Part shown: positions 8,285 through 18,233 of the stretch, in pieces
Layout of the letters: each line of letters begins with the position of its first letter
Numbering within the stretch: the first letter of the stretch is position 1
Assembly: GCF_013371085.1 (NCBI RefSeq)
Contig: NZ_JABWCV010000009.1
Span: 1 to 64,000 of the forward strand
Length of the DNA stretch: 64,000 nucleotides
Source of the DNA: Vreelandella maris
GTDB lineage: Bacteria; Pseudomonadota; Gammaproteobacteria; Pseudomonadales; Halomonadaceae
Direction: 5' to 3'
Program-made: the position numbers and the translations under genes
The notes under the pieces: model-generated
The model's input: the letters and a program-made list of their open reading frames with translations, nothing else
Told to the model about the DNA's origin: nothing
The model's database searches: none

Positions 8285-9610
8285 ATGTCTCGTTTATCAC
8301 TGCACGCGCTTGCTGTTGGGGTGGCGACTGCCAGCCTAAGCTTATCCGCCCAGGCCGCAACGGAAGTTAGCTGGTGGCACGCCATGGGCGGCCAGCTCGG
8401 TGAAATCCTTGAAGGCATCACCGAGGATTTTAACCAGTCCCAAGACGAGTACCAGGTCACGCCCAGCTACCGCGGCACCTATGCCGAAACCATGACCGGT
8501 GCCATTGCCGCTTTCCGTGCAAACGAACAGCCACATATCCTGCAGGTGTTTGAAGTTGGTACCGGCACCATGATGAACGCCAAAGGCGCCATCTACCCAG
8601 TATATGAACTGATGGAAGAGCACGGTCGCGCTTTCGATAATGAGGCCTTCCTGCCCGCCGTGGTCGGTTATTACACCGACACCAATGGCAACATGCTCTC
8701 TTTCCCGTTCAACTCTTCTACGCCGATTATGTACTACAACCGCGACGTATTTGAGGAAGCGGGCCTCGATCCTGAACAGCCGCCCGAAACCTGGGAAGCG
8801 CTGGCCGAGGCCTCTCGTCAAATCGTCGAATCCGGGGCGGCTAGCTGCGGTTTCACTTCGTCTTGGCCTAGCTGGGTAATGCTGGAAAACTTCTCCGCCA
8901 TGCATAACTCGCCGCTCGGCACATTGGAAAACGGTTTTGGCGGCATGGAGACCGAGCTAAATTTCAACAATGAGCTGGTCGCCCGCCATTGGGATAACCT
9001 ACACGACTGGCAGGAAGAGAACATTTACCGCTGGGCAGGCCCCGGGACCGGCCCGGATTCCGAGCCGATGTTCTATTCCCAGGACTGTGCGATTTTCTTT
9101 GGCTCTTCTGCTTCCCGCGCCGATGTCGCCGCCAACTCAGAATTTGAAGTCGGCTTTGGCATGCAGCCCTACTACGACGACGTAGAAGGCGCACCGCAGA
9201 ACTCGATCATCGGTGGCGCTACGCTTTGGGCACTTCAAGGCCACAGCGATGAAGAGTATGCAGCCGTTGCCGCTTTCTTTGAGTACCTCTCTCAGCCTGA
9301 AGTACAGGCAGAGTGGCATCAGCAGACCGGCTACTTACCCATCACCCAAGCCGCTTGGGATTTGAGCAAAGAGCAGGGTTACTACGAAGAGAACCCCGGT
9401 GCGGATATTTCTCTGCAGCAGATGACGCTCAACGAGCCGACCGAGAACTCGAAAGGCCTTCGTTTTGGTAACTTCGTACAGATTCGCGACATCATTTCCG
9501 AAGAGATGGAAGCCGTAATGACCGGTGGTAAATCGGGTCAGGAAGCCGCAGACGACGCGGTAGAGCGCGGCAATGCGCTGCTGCGTGACTTTGAATCCGC
9601 CAATCAGTAA
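8285..9610 (+). CDS. ugpB: sn-Glycerol-3-phosphate ABC transporter, substrate-binding protein
   Basis: 441-aa periplasmic binding protein of the UgpABCE importer, which takes up glycerol-3-phosphate and glycerophosphodiesters as phosphorus and carbon source. A Sec signal peptide (MSRLSLHALAVGVATASLSL, cleavage after AQA) precedes the mature start TEVSWWHAMGG, typical of UgpB, and family blocks such as FPFNSSTPIMYYNRDVF follow. The AAGGAG Shine-Dalgarno lies just before ATG 8285. It is the first gene of ugpBAEC and is separated from ugpA by a 65-bp gap with a hairpin that probably protects the abundant ugpB transcript. Upstream Pho boxes suggest PhoB activation. Confidence 0.93.
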   Translation: MSRLSLHALAVGVATASLSLSAQAATEVSWWHAMGGQLGEILEGITEDFNQSQDEYQVTPSYRGTYAETMTGAIAAFRANEQPHILQVFEVGTGTMMNAKGAIYPVYELMEEHGRAFDNEAFLPAVVGYYTDTNGNMLSFPFNSSTPIMYYNRDVFEEAGLDPEQPPETWEALAEASRQIVESGAASCGFTSSWPSWVMLENFSAMHNSPLGTLENGFGGMETELNFNNELVARHWDNLHDWQEENIYRWAGPGTGPDSEPMFYSQDCAIFFGSSASRADVAANSEFEVGFGMQPYYDDVEGAPQNSIIGGATLWALQGHSDEEYAAVAAFFEYLSQPEVQAEWHQQTGYLPITQAAWDLSKEQGYYEENPGADISLQQMTLNEPTENSKGLRFGNFVQIRDIISEEMEAVMTGGKSGQEAADDAVERGNALLRDFESANQ

Positions 9611-9624
9611 ATAAGCACTTACTT

Positions 9625-9651
9625 CGCCGCCTTCCCTTAGGGTAGGCGGCG
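9625..9651 (+). terminator. Intercistronic hairpin between ugpB and ugpA
   Basis: A CGCCGCC/GGCGGCG stem with an extra CCC/GGG inner pairing, followed by a weak T-run. Its position after the binding-protein gene is typical of a partial terminator or mRNA-stabilising structure that lowers expression of the membrane subunits. Confidence 0.7.
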
Positions 9652-9675
9652 CTTTCGTTTACATGCGAGCTGCCC

Positions 9676-10560
9676 ATGCAAACTAAACGCATGACGTTTC
9701 CAGGGCGATGGCTGCCTTTCGCGCTGCTGGCGCCCCAGGTAATTGTTACTCTGATCTTTTTTATCTGGCCTGCGGGCCAAGCGCTGTACCAATCGCTACT
9801 GCGTGAAGACGCTTTTGGGCTGCGCTCTACGTTTGTGGGCCTGGAAAACTTTGCCCGTCTGTTTCGCGACGGTAGCTACCTCAATTCGATGTCGGTGACC
9901 GCCATATTCGCTGTTGGCACCACGCTGGTATCAATGTCGGTGGCGCTACTGCTGGCTAGCACTGTGAACCGGATGATTCGTTCACGCAGCACCTATACCA
10001 CGCTCCTCGTTTGGCCCTACGCCATTGCGCCTGCGATTGCCGGTGTTTTGTGGTGGTTTATCTTCAACCCTTCCATCGGCATCGTGCCCTATATGCTGGA
10101 AATGGTCGGTTACCAGTGGAACCACCGAAACTCGGGGAGCGACGCCATGCTGCTGGTCATTCTTGCCGCAGCCTGGAAGCAGATCTCTTACAACTTCCTG
10201 TTCTTTTTGGCGGGTCTACAGTCTATTCCGCAATCGCTCATTGAGGCAGCCTCGATTGATGGCGCCAGCCCTTTCAAGCGTTTCTGGACGATCATTTTCC
10301 CACTGCTTTCGCCCACGACCTTTTTCTTGATGGTGGTGAACGTGGTGTACGCCATGTTCGATACCTTCGGCATTATTCACGCCACTACCCAAGGTGGACC
10401 GGCTCAGTCGACCAATATTTTGGTTTACAAGGTCTACGCCGATGGCTTTGTAGGCCTCAATTTGGGTTCTTCCGCAGCTCAGTCGGTGATCCTCATGGTG
10501 ATTGTAGTGGTGCTCACTGTGATTCAGTTCCGCTTTATTGAGCGGCGCGTGAACTATTAA
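9676..10560 (+). CDS. ugpA: Glycerol-3-phosphate ABC transporter permease UgpA
   Basis: 294-aa inner-membrane subunit with six predicted helices. The EAA loop that docks on the ATPase is present ([20 protein letters not shown]). N-terminal [19 protein letters not shown] and late [17 protein letters not shown] are characteristic of UgpA. It forms a heterodimer with UgpE. Confidence 0.92.
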   Translation: MQTKRMTFPGRWLPFALLAPQVIVTLIFFIWPAGQALYQSLLREDAFGLRSTFVGLENFARLFRDGSYLNSMSVTAIFAVGTTLVSMSVALLLASTVNRMIRSRSTYTTLLVWPYAIAPAIAGVLWWFIFNPSIGIVPYMLEMVGYQWNHRNSGSDAMLLVILAAAWKQISYNFLFFLAGLQSIPQSLIEAASIDGASPFKRFWTIIFPLLSPTTFFLMVVNVVYAMFDTFGIIHATTQGGPAQSTNILVYKVYADGFVGLNLGSSAAQSVILMVIVVVLTVIQFRFIERRVNY

Positions 10561-10598
10561 CAAACGTACTATTAAATCGGCCTCGTTGGAGTGTTGTC

Positions 10599-11438
10599 AT
10601 GGTTGAAAATCGCCCATGGGCCAATTTTTTCGCCCATACCGTGTTAATCATCGGCGTCGCGCTGGTGGTCTTTCCGGTTTATATCGCCCTGGTGGCCTCG
10701 ACCCAGGCGCCGGGTGAGTTAATGCGCACCCTACCGCTGCTGCCCGGCAGCCATGGGATCGAAAACTATACCCAAATGTGGCAATCGGGCATATCGTCAG
10801 CGAACTCCCCGCCTGCCGCGCTGATGCTTTGGAACAGCTTTGTGATGGCCATGGCCATCACCGTGGGAAAGCTGTCCATTTCGCTACTTTCCGCCTTTGC
10901 GATTGTCTACTTCCGCTTCCGTTTTCGGATGTTCTTCTTCTGGCTGATCTTCGTCACCCTGATGCTGCCGGTTGAGGTGCGCATTATCCCCACCTTTCAG
11001 GTGGTCGCGGACCTTAATATGCTCAATAGCTTTGCCGGGCTGTCGATACCATTGATTGCCTCAGCCACCGCGACCTTTCTGTTCCGACAGTTCTTCATGA
11101 CCATTCCCGAAGAGATGCTCGAAGCCGCCAGGGTCGACGGCGCCGGGCCGTTCAAATTCTTTAAAGACATCTTGATGCCGCTCTCCGTGACCAACATCGC
11201 AGCGCTGTTTGTGATCATGTTTATTTATGGCTGGAACCAATACCTCTGGCCGCTGCTGATCACCACCGACCCCGACTACACCACCATTGTGATGGGCATC
11301 CAGCGCATGACCTCGGAAGAGAACCCACAATGGCACCTGGTGATGGCCGCAGTGGTAATGGCAGCGCTGCCGCCGGTATTAGTGATTCTGTTTATGCAAC
11401 GCCTGTTCGTGAAAGGCCTGACCGAAACGGAGAAATAA
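10599..11438 (+). CDS. ugpE: Glycerol-3-phosphate ABC transporter permease UgpE
   Basis: 279-aa inner-membrane permease with six predicted helices and the EAA loop [20 protein letters not shown]. It has typical UgpE segments ([29 protein letters not shown]). It follows ugpA after 38 bp with its own GGAG Shine-Dalgarno and is directly followed by ugpC. Confidence 0.92.
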   Translation: MVENRPWANFFAHTVLIIGVALVVFPVYIALVASTQAPGELMRTLPLLPGSHGIENYTQMWQSGISSANSPPAALMLWNSFVMAMAITVGKLSISLLSAFAIVYFRFRFRMFFFWLIFVTLMLPVEVRIIPTFQVVADLNMLNSFAGLSIPLIASATATFLFRQFFMTIPEEMLEAARVDGAGPFKFFKDILMPLSVTNIAALFVIMFIYGWNQYLWPLLITTDPDYTTIVMGIQRMTSEENPQWHLVMAAVVMAALPPVLVILFMQRLFVKGLTETEK

Positions 11439-11440
11439 GC

Positions 11441-12496
11441 ATGGCCAGTATTACCTTGGAAGGGCTAAAGAAAACCTACACCGGCAACGTGAATGCGGTA
11501 AAAGGCATCGACTTACACATTGAAGACGGTGAATTCGTAGTACTGGTCGGGCCTTCGGGCTGCGGAAAATCTACCCTGCTACGTATGGTGGCGGGGTTGG
11601 AAACCATCACGGAAGGCACGCTAAAAATCGGCGATCGGGTGGTGAATAAACTCGAACCCGCCGAGCGCGATATCGCCATGGTGTTCCAGAACTATGCGCT
11701 CTACCCGCATATGACGGTGTACAACAATCTCGCCTATGGCCTGAAAAACCGCGGCTTTAAAAAAGATGAGATTGAGAAGCGCGTGCGCGTTGCCGCCAAA
11801 ATGCTTGAGATCGAAGAGTTTCTGGATCGCAAACCGCGCAAGCTCTCCGGCGGACAGCGCCAGCGGGTGGCCATGGGCCGCGCCCTGGTGCGCGACCCAG
11901 CGGCTTTCCTGCTTGATGAGCCGCTTTCCAACCTGGATGCCAAACTGCGTGTGCAGATGCGCGTGGAGATCAAGCAGCTACAGCGGCGCCTGAAAACCAC
12001 CAGCCTGTACGTGACCCACGACCAGTTAGAGGCGATGACCTTAGGCGATCGCTTAGTGGTACTAAACGCGGGTCAGATTGAGCAAGTGGGCACGCCCATG
12101 GAGATCTACGCCCGCCCTGCCACCATGTTCGTCGCCGGGTTTATCGGTTCGCCCGCCATGAACATGCTGCCAGTGGATTACCTAAAAGCCCAGGGTGCCA
12201 ACGGCCTGCTGGATAACCTGCCAGAAGGTACCGATATCGTCGGCATTCGCCCGGACGATATGCACTTGGCTCCCCCCGAAGCGCCGCATCTGATTGTCGA
12301 CTCTACGCTTGCGCTGTTTGAAGCCGCCGGTGCCGAAAGCCACCTATACGTGACCCTCGCCGATAGCGACCAGCCCACGGTCATCCGCGTGTCGGGCCAG
12401 CCGCCGGTCGCCGAAGGCGAAACCCTGCGATTTTTTGTGACCCGGGACGCGCTGCATCCTTTCAACAGCGCCACGGGGAAACGCACAGGGGATTGA
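11441..12496 (+). CDS. ugpC: Glycerol-3-phosphate ABC transporter ATP-binding protein
   Basis: 351-aa ATPase of the Ugp/Mal subfamily. Walker [11 protein letters not shown]-loop [17 protein letters not shown], signature [15 protein letters not shown], Walker [14 protein letters not shown] and H-loop [11 protein letters not shown] are all intact. A C-terminal MalK-like regulatory (TOBE) domain follows. ATG 11441, 2 nt after the ugpE stop and behind GGAG, is the start, although the frame is open further upstream inside ugpE. Confidence 0.92.
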   Translation: MASITLEGLKKTYTGNVNAVKGIDLHIEDGEFVVLVGPSGCGKSTLLRMVAGLETITEGTLKIGDRVVNKLEPAERDIAMVFQNYALYPHMTVYNNLAYGLKNRGFKKDEIEKRVRVAAKMLEIEEFLDRKPRKLSGGQRQRVAMGRALVRDPAAFLLDEPLSNLDAKLRVQMRVEIKQLQRRLKTTSLYVTHDQLEAMTLGDRLVVLNAGQIEQVGTPMEIYARPATMFVAGFIGSPAMNMLPVDYLKAQGANGLLDNLPEGTDIVGIRPDDMHLAPPEAPHLIVDSTLALFEAAGAESHLYVTLADSDQPTVIRVSGQPPVAEGETLRFFVTRDALHPFNSATGKRTGD

Positions 12497-12572
12497 ACGC
12501 CTCCCTCCCAAAAAACAAGTCAACGGAGAAACCATGCGCTACGTTTGAGATAAAGCTTACGGATCTCCCTTG

Positions 12573-13817
12573 ATGAGTACTGAACCTGCATCCATTGATG
12601 ACCTGTATCGTGAGCACTCCCGGCGCGTGCAGGCGACGCTGATACGCCTGCTGGGGGATTTTGAGCTGGCCGAAGAAGCCATGCAGGACGCCTTTATGGC
12701 GGCTGTTCAACAGTGGCCAGTTAACGGCAAACCTGATAACCCCACGGCATGGCTAATTCGCACCGGCTACCACTGCGGAATCGACCAAATCCGCCAGCGC
12801 AGTACTGCTCGCCGTCGGGCTCACTTGCTATTACCCACAGAGCGGTTACCTACAGAAGAGACGCTGGATCTTGAGCTAACGGCTATCGAAGACGACGCCT
12901 TGCGGCTGCTATTTACCTGCTGCCACCCAAGTTTGAGCATGGAAGCACGGATTGCCCTGACGCTTCGCGAAATATGCGGTTTGACCACTGAGCAAGTAGC
13001 CAGCGCGCTACTGATGAAGCCTCCGACGCTGGCTCAGCGTATCGTACGAGCCAAACGTAAAATTCGCGATGCGCATATTCCTTATGCCGTGCCTACCCAG
13101 GAAGAGTTACCCGAGCGCCTACCCGATGTGCTCCAAGTTATCTATCTGGTCTTCAATGAGGGCTACTCACGCAGCACGGGCGCCAGCGTGGTCGATATCA
13201 GCCTAACCCAAGAAGCCATGCGACTGGGCAATGAGCTGGCACGGCTACTGCCCCAGGGTGAGGTATTTGGGCTGATGGCCTTGATGCTGCTTAACAATGC
13301 CCGCCGGGATGCGCGCCAGGATAACGACGGAGAACTGGTGACATTGGATGCTCAGGACAGACGCCTATAGCACCAAGAGGATATCCACGTCGGCATAGCG
13401 TGGCTGGAACAGGCGCTGGCGCTCACCCCTACCGGGTACTACACCCTTCAGGCGTCGATTGCCGCCGTACACGCCCAGGCCAGCCGCGCCGAGCAGACCG
13501 ATTGGGGGCGTATCGTCAGGCTCTACGATGTCCTCTGCCGAGGTTTTCCATCCCCCATCCTGGCGCTGAATCGTGCGGTCGCCATTGCCATGAATGGTGC
13601 ACCTGACACCGGCCTGAAGTTACTCGACGACATCGCCCATCACCCGCAAATAAGCCGCTATCATCTCTTTCATGCCGCAAAAGCAGATTTACTGCGCCGC
13701 CAAGGCCAGTATGAGGCCGCACGTAACGCCTATCAGCAAGCGTTACTATTGGCCACTCTGGAGCCAGAAAAACGGTTTCTGAACAGGCGATTGGCAGAGC
13801 TCGAAAATTCCCCATAA
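12573..13817 (+). pseudogene. ECF sigma factor with TPR-like C-terminal extension (group-42 type), interrupted by an in-frame amber codon
   Basis: Extracytoplasmic-function sigma factor. Region 2 is DDLYREHSRRVQATLIRLLG; region 4 is the helix-turn-helix around LTLREICGLTTEQVASALLM. The long C-terminal part (DVLQVIYLVFNEGYSRS onward, then TPR-like GQYEAARNAYQQALLLA) is the extension seen in ECF groups paired with DGPF/YCII proteins, and those genes follow here. The frame is broken only by TAG at 13368-13370, after DAQDRRL, where relatives usually have Trp (TGG). Translation continues in the same frame as HQEDIHVGIAWLEQAL up to 13817. Truncation to 265 aa would lose most of the extension. ATG 12573 or the preceding TTG could be the start, and neither has a clear Shine-Dalgarno. 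Confidence 0.82.
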
Positions 13818-13898
13818 AAAAATGCTTAGGCTATGTCGATTCAAGACGATGCCAAACGACTAGAGAGATCACTACCCTGACCAACCAGGAGGCTCTCA

Positions 13899-14744
13899 AT
13901 GAAATTCATGCTGATACGCCGTGCCGATGCCGACACCGAGAATGGCGCTATGCCATCCCAGGAAATGTTTGCCGCCATGGCTGCTTATAACCAGCGCATG
14001 ACCGAGGCAGGTGTGTTTTTAAACGGCGATGGCTTACGCCCGACCAGTGACGGGTGTCTGATCCGTTTCAAAAACGGTGAGCCCACCATCATCCCCGGGC
14101 CTTTGTATCCAGCCAGTGAGCGTATTGCCGGTTACAGTGTGCTCGAAGTCCCCTCCCTACAGGCGGCCATTGAGTGGGCCCAGCAGTGGCCCACCCAGGA
14201 TGCCGATGGCAACGTGACCCTGGAGCTGCGGCGCTACTTCTCGCTGGAGGATTTTGAGCCCGGTGCCGGACTCGAGCAGCACCGCAACCTTGCTCGTGTA
14301 CCGAATGCCATGAACGTGCACGTTGCCTTTCCCGGCACCTGCCGGGAGGCCATGCAGTTCTATGCCGATGTCACTGGAGGGCAGCTGGAGTGCCTGTTGA
14401 CCTACGCTGAAACGCCCGCAGTTGAACACTCACCGCCGGAACTCCATGACCGCATCATTCATGCCTCGTTGAACCTGCGTGGACGCCGCTTGATGGGCGC
14501 GGATCTGGCAGCTGACTGCTATACACCACCGCAAGGGGTAGAGGTTCAATTGGAGTATCAAGATATCGAGCAGGCCGCACGAACCTTTGCTCAGCTAGCG
14601 GAGGGTGGAAAGATCATCATGCCGTTCGAAGCGACCTTCTGGTCACCAGGGTTCGGCATGGCAACCGACCGTTTTGGCGTCGGCTGGATGGTAAATGTCT
14701 CGTCAGACAACTGTCCCTTGGCCACAGAAGGAGACTCCCCATGA
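13899..14744 (+). CDS. DGPF/YCII domain fused to a PhnB-like VOC domain
   Basis: 281 aa. Residues 1 to about 120 are a YCII/DGPF-type domain (MKFMLIRRADADTENGAMPS, with PGPLYPASERIAGYSVLEV replacing the DGPFAE signature). Residues about 130-275 are a vicinal-oxygen-chelate PhnB-like domain (AFPGTCREAMQFYADVTGGQ, MPFEATFWSPGFGMATDRFG). Such genes are regular partners of ECF-42-type sigma factors and their biochemistry is unknown. A GGAGG Shine-Dalgarno precedes the start. It overlaps the next gene by ATGA. Confidence 0.82.
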   Translation: MKFMLIRRADADTENGAMPSQEMFAAMAAYNQRMTEAGVFLNGDGLRPTSDGCLIRFKNGEPTIIPGPLYPASERIAGYSVLEVPSLQAAIEWAQQWPTQDADGNVTLELRRYFSLEDFEPGAGLEQHRNLARVPNAMNVHVAFPGTCREAMQFYADVTGGQLECLLTYAETPAVEHSPPELHDRIIHASLNLRGRRLMGADLAADCYTPPQGVEVQLEYQDIEQAARTFAQLAEGGKIIMPFEATFWSPGFGMATDRFGVGWMVNVSSDNCPLATEGDSP

Positions 14745-15127
14745 AGTACGTTGCGCTGGTCTATTACCAAGAACAGATTATCAACGCCATGAGCGAACAG
14801 GAGTGGCACGACCTCAACCAGGAATGCATTGCTGGGGTTGAGCGCCTGAGCGCCAGCGGCCACTACCTGGCCGGACAGCCGTTACAACCGACGGAGACCG
14901 CCACCACCGTGCGCGTGCGCGATGGCGAGACGTTAATCTCCGATGGCCCATTTGCGGAAACCAAGGAGCAGTTGGCCGGTTTCTACCTGCTCGAAGCCCA
15001 CGACTTGAATGAGGCGCTGCAGCTGGCTAGCCGCATCCCACCAGCCCGGCTGGGCAGTATTGAGGTACGCCCCGTTCGAGAACTCCCCCTAAAGCACAGT
15101 AAAACAGTAATAGGAGAGCAGCCATGA
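14741..15127 (+). CDS. YCII/DGPF domain protein
   Basis: 128-aa small alpha/beta protein with the classic signature LISDGPFAETKEQLAGFYLL. The family is YciI-like and often linked to ECF sigma factors. Its function is not established. The start overlaps the previous stop by 4 bp, and the stop overlaps the next start by 4 bp, so the three genes form a tight operon. Confidence 0.88.
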   Translation: MKYVALVYYQEQIINAMSEQEWHDLNQECIAGVERLSASGHYLAGQPLQPTETATTVRVRDGETLISDGPFAETKEQLAGFYLLEAHDLNEALQLASRIPPARLGSIEVRPVRELPLKHSKTVIGEQP

Positions 15128-15495
15128 GCAAGCTTACACACCCTTATGTGGATGGTTTCGTCGCTGCCGTGCCCAGCGCTAATAAAGATGCGTTTATTGA
15201 GCATGCCCGTGCCGCGGCTGTTGTTTTCAAGGAGCACGGCGCACTGCGGGTCGTGGAGTGCTGGGAAGACGATGTCCCCGAAGGGGAAGTGACCTCCTTT
15301 TCCATGGCGGTCAAACGCAAGGATGGCGAAAGCATCATCTTTTCCTGGATAGAGTGGCCATCGCGGGCCGTGCGTGATGAAGGAATGGCCAAAGTCATGC
15401 AAGACCCGCGCTTGCAGATGGACGTTAATCCAATGCCGTTTGATGGCAAGCGACTCATTTTCGGTGGTTTTAAAAGTATCATTGATGAGGAGTGA
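15124..15495 (+). CDS. DUF1428 (YbaA-like) protein
   Basis: 123 aa. It matches the DUF1428 family: YVDGFVAAVPSANKDAFIEH at the start, ALRVVECWEDDVPEGEVTSF in the middle and FDGKRLIFGGFKSI at the end. It has a ferredoxin-like dimeric alpha-beta barrel fold by family knowledge. It is the last gene of the ECF-linked operon, followed by a hairpin. The substrate is unknown. Confidence 0.88.
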   Translation: MSKLTHPYVDGFVAAVPSANKDAFIEHARAAAVVFKEHGALRVVECWEDDVPEGEVTSFSMAVKRKDGESIIFSWIEWPSRAVRDEGMAKVMQDPRLQMDVNPMPFDGKRLIFGGFKSIIDEE

Positions 15496-15518
15496 CAGGG
15501 CACCGCCCGACATAATAG

Positions 15519-15560
15519 TTGGAAGCGCTATGCGTGAACCGATGGCATAGCGCCTTCCAA
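15519..15560 (+). terminator. Hairpin after the ECF-linked operon
   Basis: A long inverted repeat (TTGGAAG plus CGCTATGC against GCATAGCG plus CTTCCAA, with one bulged C) with an 11-nt loop. There is no clear T-run, so it may act as a stabiliser or a Rho-assisted terminator. Confidence 0.5.
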
Positions 15561-15645
15561 GCCAATATCCGACCGACTACCCGCCAACTGAATTTCGACA
15601 ATCTTGTGCCAACCTGCCCACCAGTAGCGGTTTCAATAAGCGTTA

Positions 15646-16095
15646 TTACTCACCTTCAAGATCCGCTATTAATGCTTTCATTTCTGCGATCTCTTCCCGC
15701 TGGGTCTCGATAATTGAGTCGGCGAGTTCACGTACGCGGGGATCGGTTATCTGAGCACGCTCACTGGTCAGAATGGCAATAGAGTGATGCGGAATCATCG
15801 CCTTCATATAGGAAACATCATCCACCGTCTGCTGGCTACGCACCAGCCACAGCGCCCCGGCAAAGACCACGATGCTGCCCACCAAAATAGCCAGGTTCAC
15901 GCCCTTTTTGGAGTACATATCAAGCATGAAACCCAGCATGACCACTGCCATCGTGGCCCCCATGACAATAGCCATGTAAGTACGGGTTTCACTGAAAGTG
16001 ACATGGTCTAACTGGTAAGTGTTCAGGTACATCAACCCCAACATGATCACGGTCGCCGTCACGATCATAGCGCCGAAACGTAAATACATTTTCAT
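15646..16095 (-). CDS. DUF305 membrane protein
   Basis: 149-aa protein with three N-terminal membrane helices and a C-terminal DUF305 four-helix-type domain. The signature YMKAMIPHHSIAILTSERA carries the conserved HH pair and the tail is a helical hairpin. DUF305 proteins are often linked to metal, especially copper, handling, but the function here is unproven. ATG 16095 is behind AGGAGG at 16100-16105, so it is preferred over the upstream in-frame start at 16116. Confidence 0.82.
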   Translation of the reverse strand: MKMYLRFGAMIVTATVIMLGLMYLNTYQLDHVTFSETRTYMAIVMGATMAVVMLGFMLDMYSKKGVNLAILVGSIVVFAGALWLVRSQQTVDDVSYMKAMIPHHSIAILTSERAQITDPRVRELADSIIETQREEIAEMKALIADLEGE

Positions 16096-16204
16096 CGCAT
16101 TCCTCCTTGAACCCATTATCGGAGTTACGAGTGTAGATACCGATTCGCTATCCTGGCGAATGACAACGGTGCAACCAAAGGATGCTTTTTATGTCCCGCA
16201 ACAA

Positions 16205-16870
16205 TCACCAGGAAAGAAGCTCACCATTGCTATGCCAGAACCCACCACTGTTATCTAGTGTCAGCGCTTCAATACGGGCAGCAATGCCTAAAGCAGCTTC
16301 TTGCGGGCTTATTAAGCCACCAAAATTGACCATGCGTGTTTGCACATAGCCTGGGTGAAGCTGGGCCACCGCAATACCTTTGGGCTTTAGATCTACTGCC
16401 AGCGATTTACCAAACGCATTCAGCGCTGCTTTAGAGGCTCGATAACCATAGCGCCCACCGGAGTCGTTATCAGCAATTGAGCCCATTCGGCTAGTGATAT
16501 TGGCGATTTTGCTGCCTTCGGCAAGGTTGGGGAGCAGCGCCTCGACCACCCGCAACGGCGCATAGGCGTTAATTTCCATTTGCTCGCGAATACTGTCGAA
16601 ATCGATATTGCCAAGCGATTCATCACGCAGCATGCCTGCATTGTTAATTAACAGCGTGATCGCTTGCCCGTCGAGCGCCGTTACCAGGCGGACGATATCA
16701 TCTGGCTGGGTAACATCAATGTTCTCAATCACTTGATCAGCCACGCGATCGAGCTCTTCTGACGACTGCCGACAGACGCCTATAACCTGCCACCCAGCAT
16801 CAAAATAGTGCCCTGCCAGCGCTAAACCTACACCGCGCTTGGCTCCCGTAATTACCACTGTCGGTTTCAT
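16205..16870 (-). CDS. Short-chain dehydrogenase/reductase
   Basis: 221-aa classical SDR. The cofactor motif TGAKRGVGLALAGHY and the NNAG motif are present, the catalytic Ser lies in ITSRMGS, and YGYRASKAALN supplies the Y-x-x-x-K pair. It resembles C-factor-like SDRs and the substrate is unknown. ATG 16870, preceded by AGGGAG, fits the family start. The longer frame to 16945 lacks support. It is divergent from the glycosyltransferase operon. Confidence 0.85.
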   Translation of the reverse strand: MKPTVVITGAKRGVGLALAGHYFDAGWQVIGVCRQSSEELDRVADQVIENIDVTQPDDIVRLVTALDGQAITLLINNAGMLRDESLGNIDFDSIREQMEINAYAPLRVVEALLPNLAEGSKIANITSRMGSIADNDSGGRYGYRASKAALNAFGKSLAVDLKPKGIAVAQLHPGYVQTRMVNFGGLISPQEAALGIAARIEALTLDNSGGFWHSNGELLSW

Positions 16871-16981
16871 TTTGGTCTCCCTGTTGCCATTCATAGTGCG
16901 CCCTACCCAGCCTAGGTGATAATCGCGCGATTGGCTTTCTGACAATCATGGCATTGCCGTTCGTTATCATTCCTTACCACG

Positions 16982-17021
16982 TTGTCATCGCTTGTTCATC
17001 CGTTTGACTCGGCAGTGTCAT
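16982..17021 (+). promoter_or_regulatory. Pho-box-like repeats upstream of the glycosyltransferase-PAP2 pair
   Basis: Units ending in TCAT at 16985-16988, 16996-16999 and 17018-17021 fall on an exact 11-bp ladder. The third unit (17007-17010) is degenerate. The first 17 bp closely resemble the Pho-box region of ugpB (TGTCATCGC then TGTTCA in both). Confidence 0.55.
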
Positions 17022-17069
17022 TCACTCTGCCCACACTGCATAAAAACGTGATAAAGGGATGGATCGCTT

Positions 17070-18233
17070 ATGCGGCTCTGCATCGTCAGTGAAACATGGT
17101 CACCGGATATTAATGGCGTTGCCCATACGCTGAGCCGGTTAAGCTACGAACTTCGTCGGCAAGGAGTGCCGGTTGATGTTATTCGTCCTCGCCCAAGAAC
17201 CCCTAGTCATGCAACGGGGGTGAACAGCGAACTGCAAGTGCAGCGCCTTGCTTTACCCGGCTATTCCGATGTTCAGGTGGGATTAGTCACACCCGCCACA
17301 TTACGGCGCTTTTGGGACCAACATCGCCCTGATGTTATCTACTTAGCCACCCAGGGCCCGCTCGGCTGGGCTGCTCGTCAAGCGGCACGGCGGCTCAATA
17401 TCCCTCTAGTGGCGGGTTGGCACACGAACTTTGATCACTACTGCGAAGATTATGGTGTTACTTGGCTGGCATCGACCACACGGCGCTACCTTCGCTACTT
17501 TCATAATGGCTGCGACCTAACGTTAGTGCCTACCCATCAGCAAGCTAATACGCTTCAACAGCAAGGGATCCGGGATATCCATGTACTTTCACGTGGGCTA
17601 GACGGAGAGCGCTTCTCGCCTGCCCATCGTGATACACAATTGCGCCAGCGCTGGGGCGTAGGCGAACATCAGCCGGTCGCACTTTATGTTGGTCGGTTAG
17701 CCGCCGAAAAAAACCTCACCCTGCTCCATGAAAGCCTTCAAGCCATGCGTGAAGTGCGTCCCGATATCGCTCAGGTCATCGTAGGCGACGGCCCTGCGCG
17801 GGCACAGCTGGAAAAAGCACTGCCGGACGCGCATTTCACCGGCTTCGTGGGGCAGGAATCGCTGGCTCGCCACTATGCCAGTGCCGATCTGTTTATTTTC
17901 CCCTCACTTTCAGAAACCTGGGGGAATGTGGTCGCAGAAGCAATGGCCAGCGGCTTAGCCGTGGTGGCTTATGAACATGCTGCCAGCGCCGAACTCATTA
18001 ATAGTGGCTATAACGGTATTACCGTTCCCGCTGGCAATAGCGCTGCCTTTCAGCAGGCAGCGGTCGAGCTGTGCCAGCACCCCGCTGACTACGCGCGCCT
18101 AGGTCGAGTAGCGCGTTTACGTGCACTTGAGCAGAGCTGGACAGGGATTGCAGAGCAGTTTCTGCGTTATTTACACCAAGCCCAGGAGGCTCACCATGCG
18201 CCCGCGTCCGCTTGTCGTATTCGACCGTCTTGA
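17070..18233 (+). CDS. GT4 glycosyltransferase (mannosyl/diacylglycerol-type)
   Basis: 387-aa two-domain GT-B fold enzyme. N-terminal ETWSPDINGVAHTLSRL binds the acceptor; C-terminal YVGRLAAEKNLTLLHESL and the FPSLSETWGNVVAEAMASG motif (donor-binding E-x7-E type) place it in GT4, near MgtA-like mannosyltransferases and sulfolipid/glucuronosyl-diacylglycerol synthases. It overlaps the PAP2 gene by 38 bp. The upstream Pho-box-like repeats suggest induction by phosphate starvation, which fits synthesis of phosphorus-free glycolipids in the inner membrane. The donor sugar is not predictable. Confidence 0.82.
   Translation: MRLCIVSETWSPDINGVAHTLSRLSYELRRQGVPVDVIRPRPRTPSHATGVNSELQVQRLALPGYSDVQVGLVTPATLRRFWDQHRPDVIYLATQGPLGWAARQAARRLNIPLVAGWHTNFDHYCEDYGVTWLASTTRRYLRYFHNGCDLTLVPTHQQANTLQQQGIRDIHVLSRGLDGERFSPAHRDTQLRQRWGVGEHQPVALYVGRLAAEKNLTLLHESLQAMREVRPDIAQVIVGDGPARAQLEKALPDAHFTGFVGQESLARHYASADLFIFPSLSETWGNVVAEAMASGLAVVAYEHAASAELINSGYNGITVPAGNSAAFQQAAVELCQHPADYARLGRVARLRALEQSWTGIAEQFLRYLHQAQEAHHAPASACRIRPS

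Noticed and set aside
15519..15713. A 64-codon ORF between the DUF1428 and DUF305 genes
   Set aside because: It runs through a terminator-like hairpin and into the 3' end of the opposite gene, without a ribosome site.
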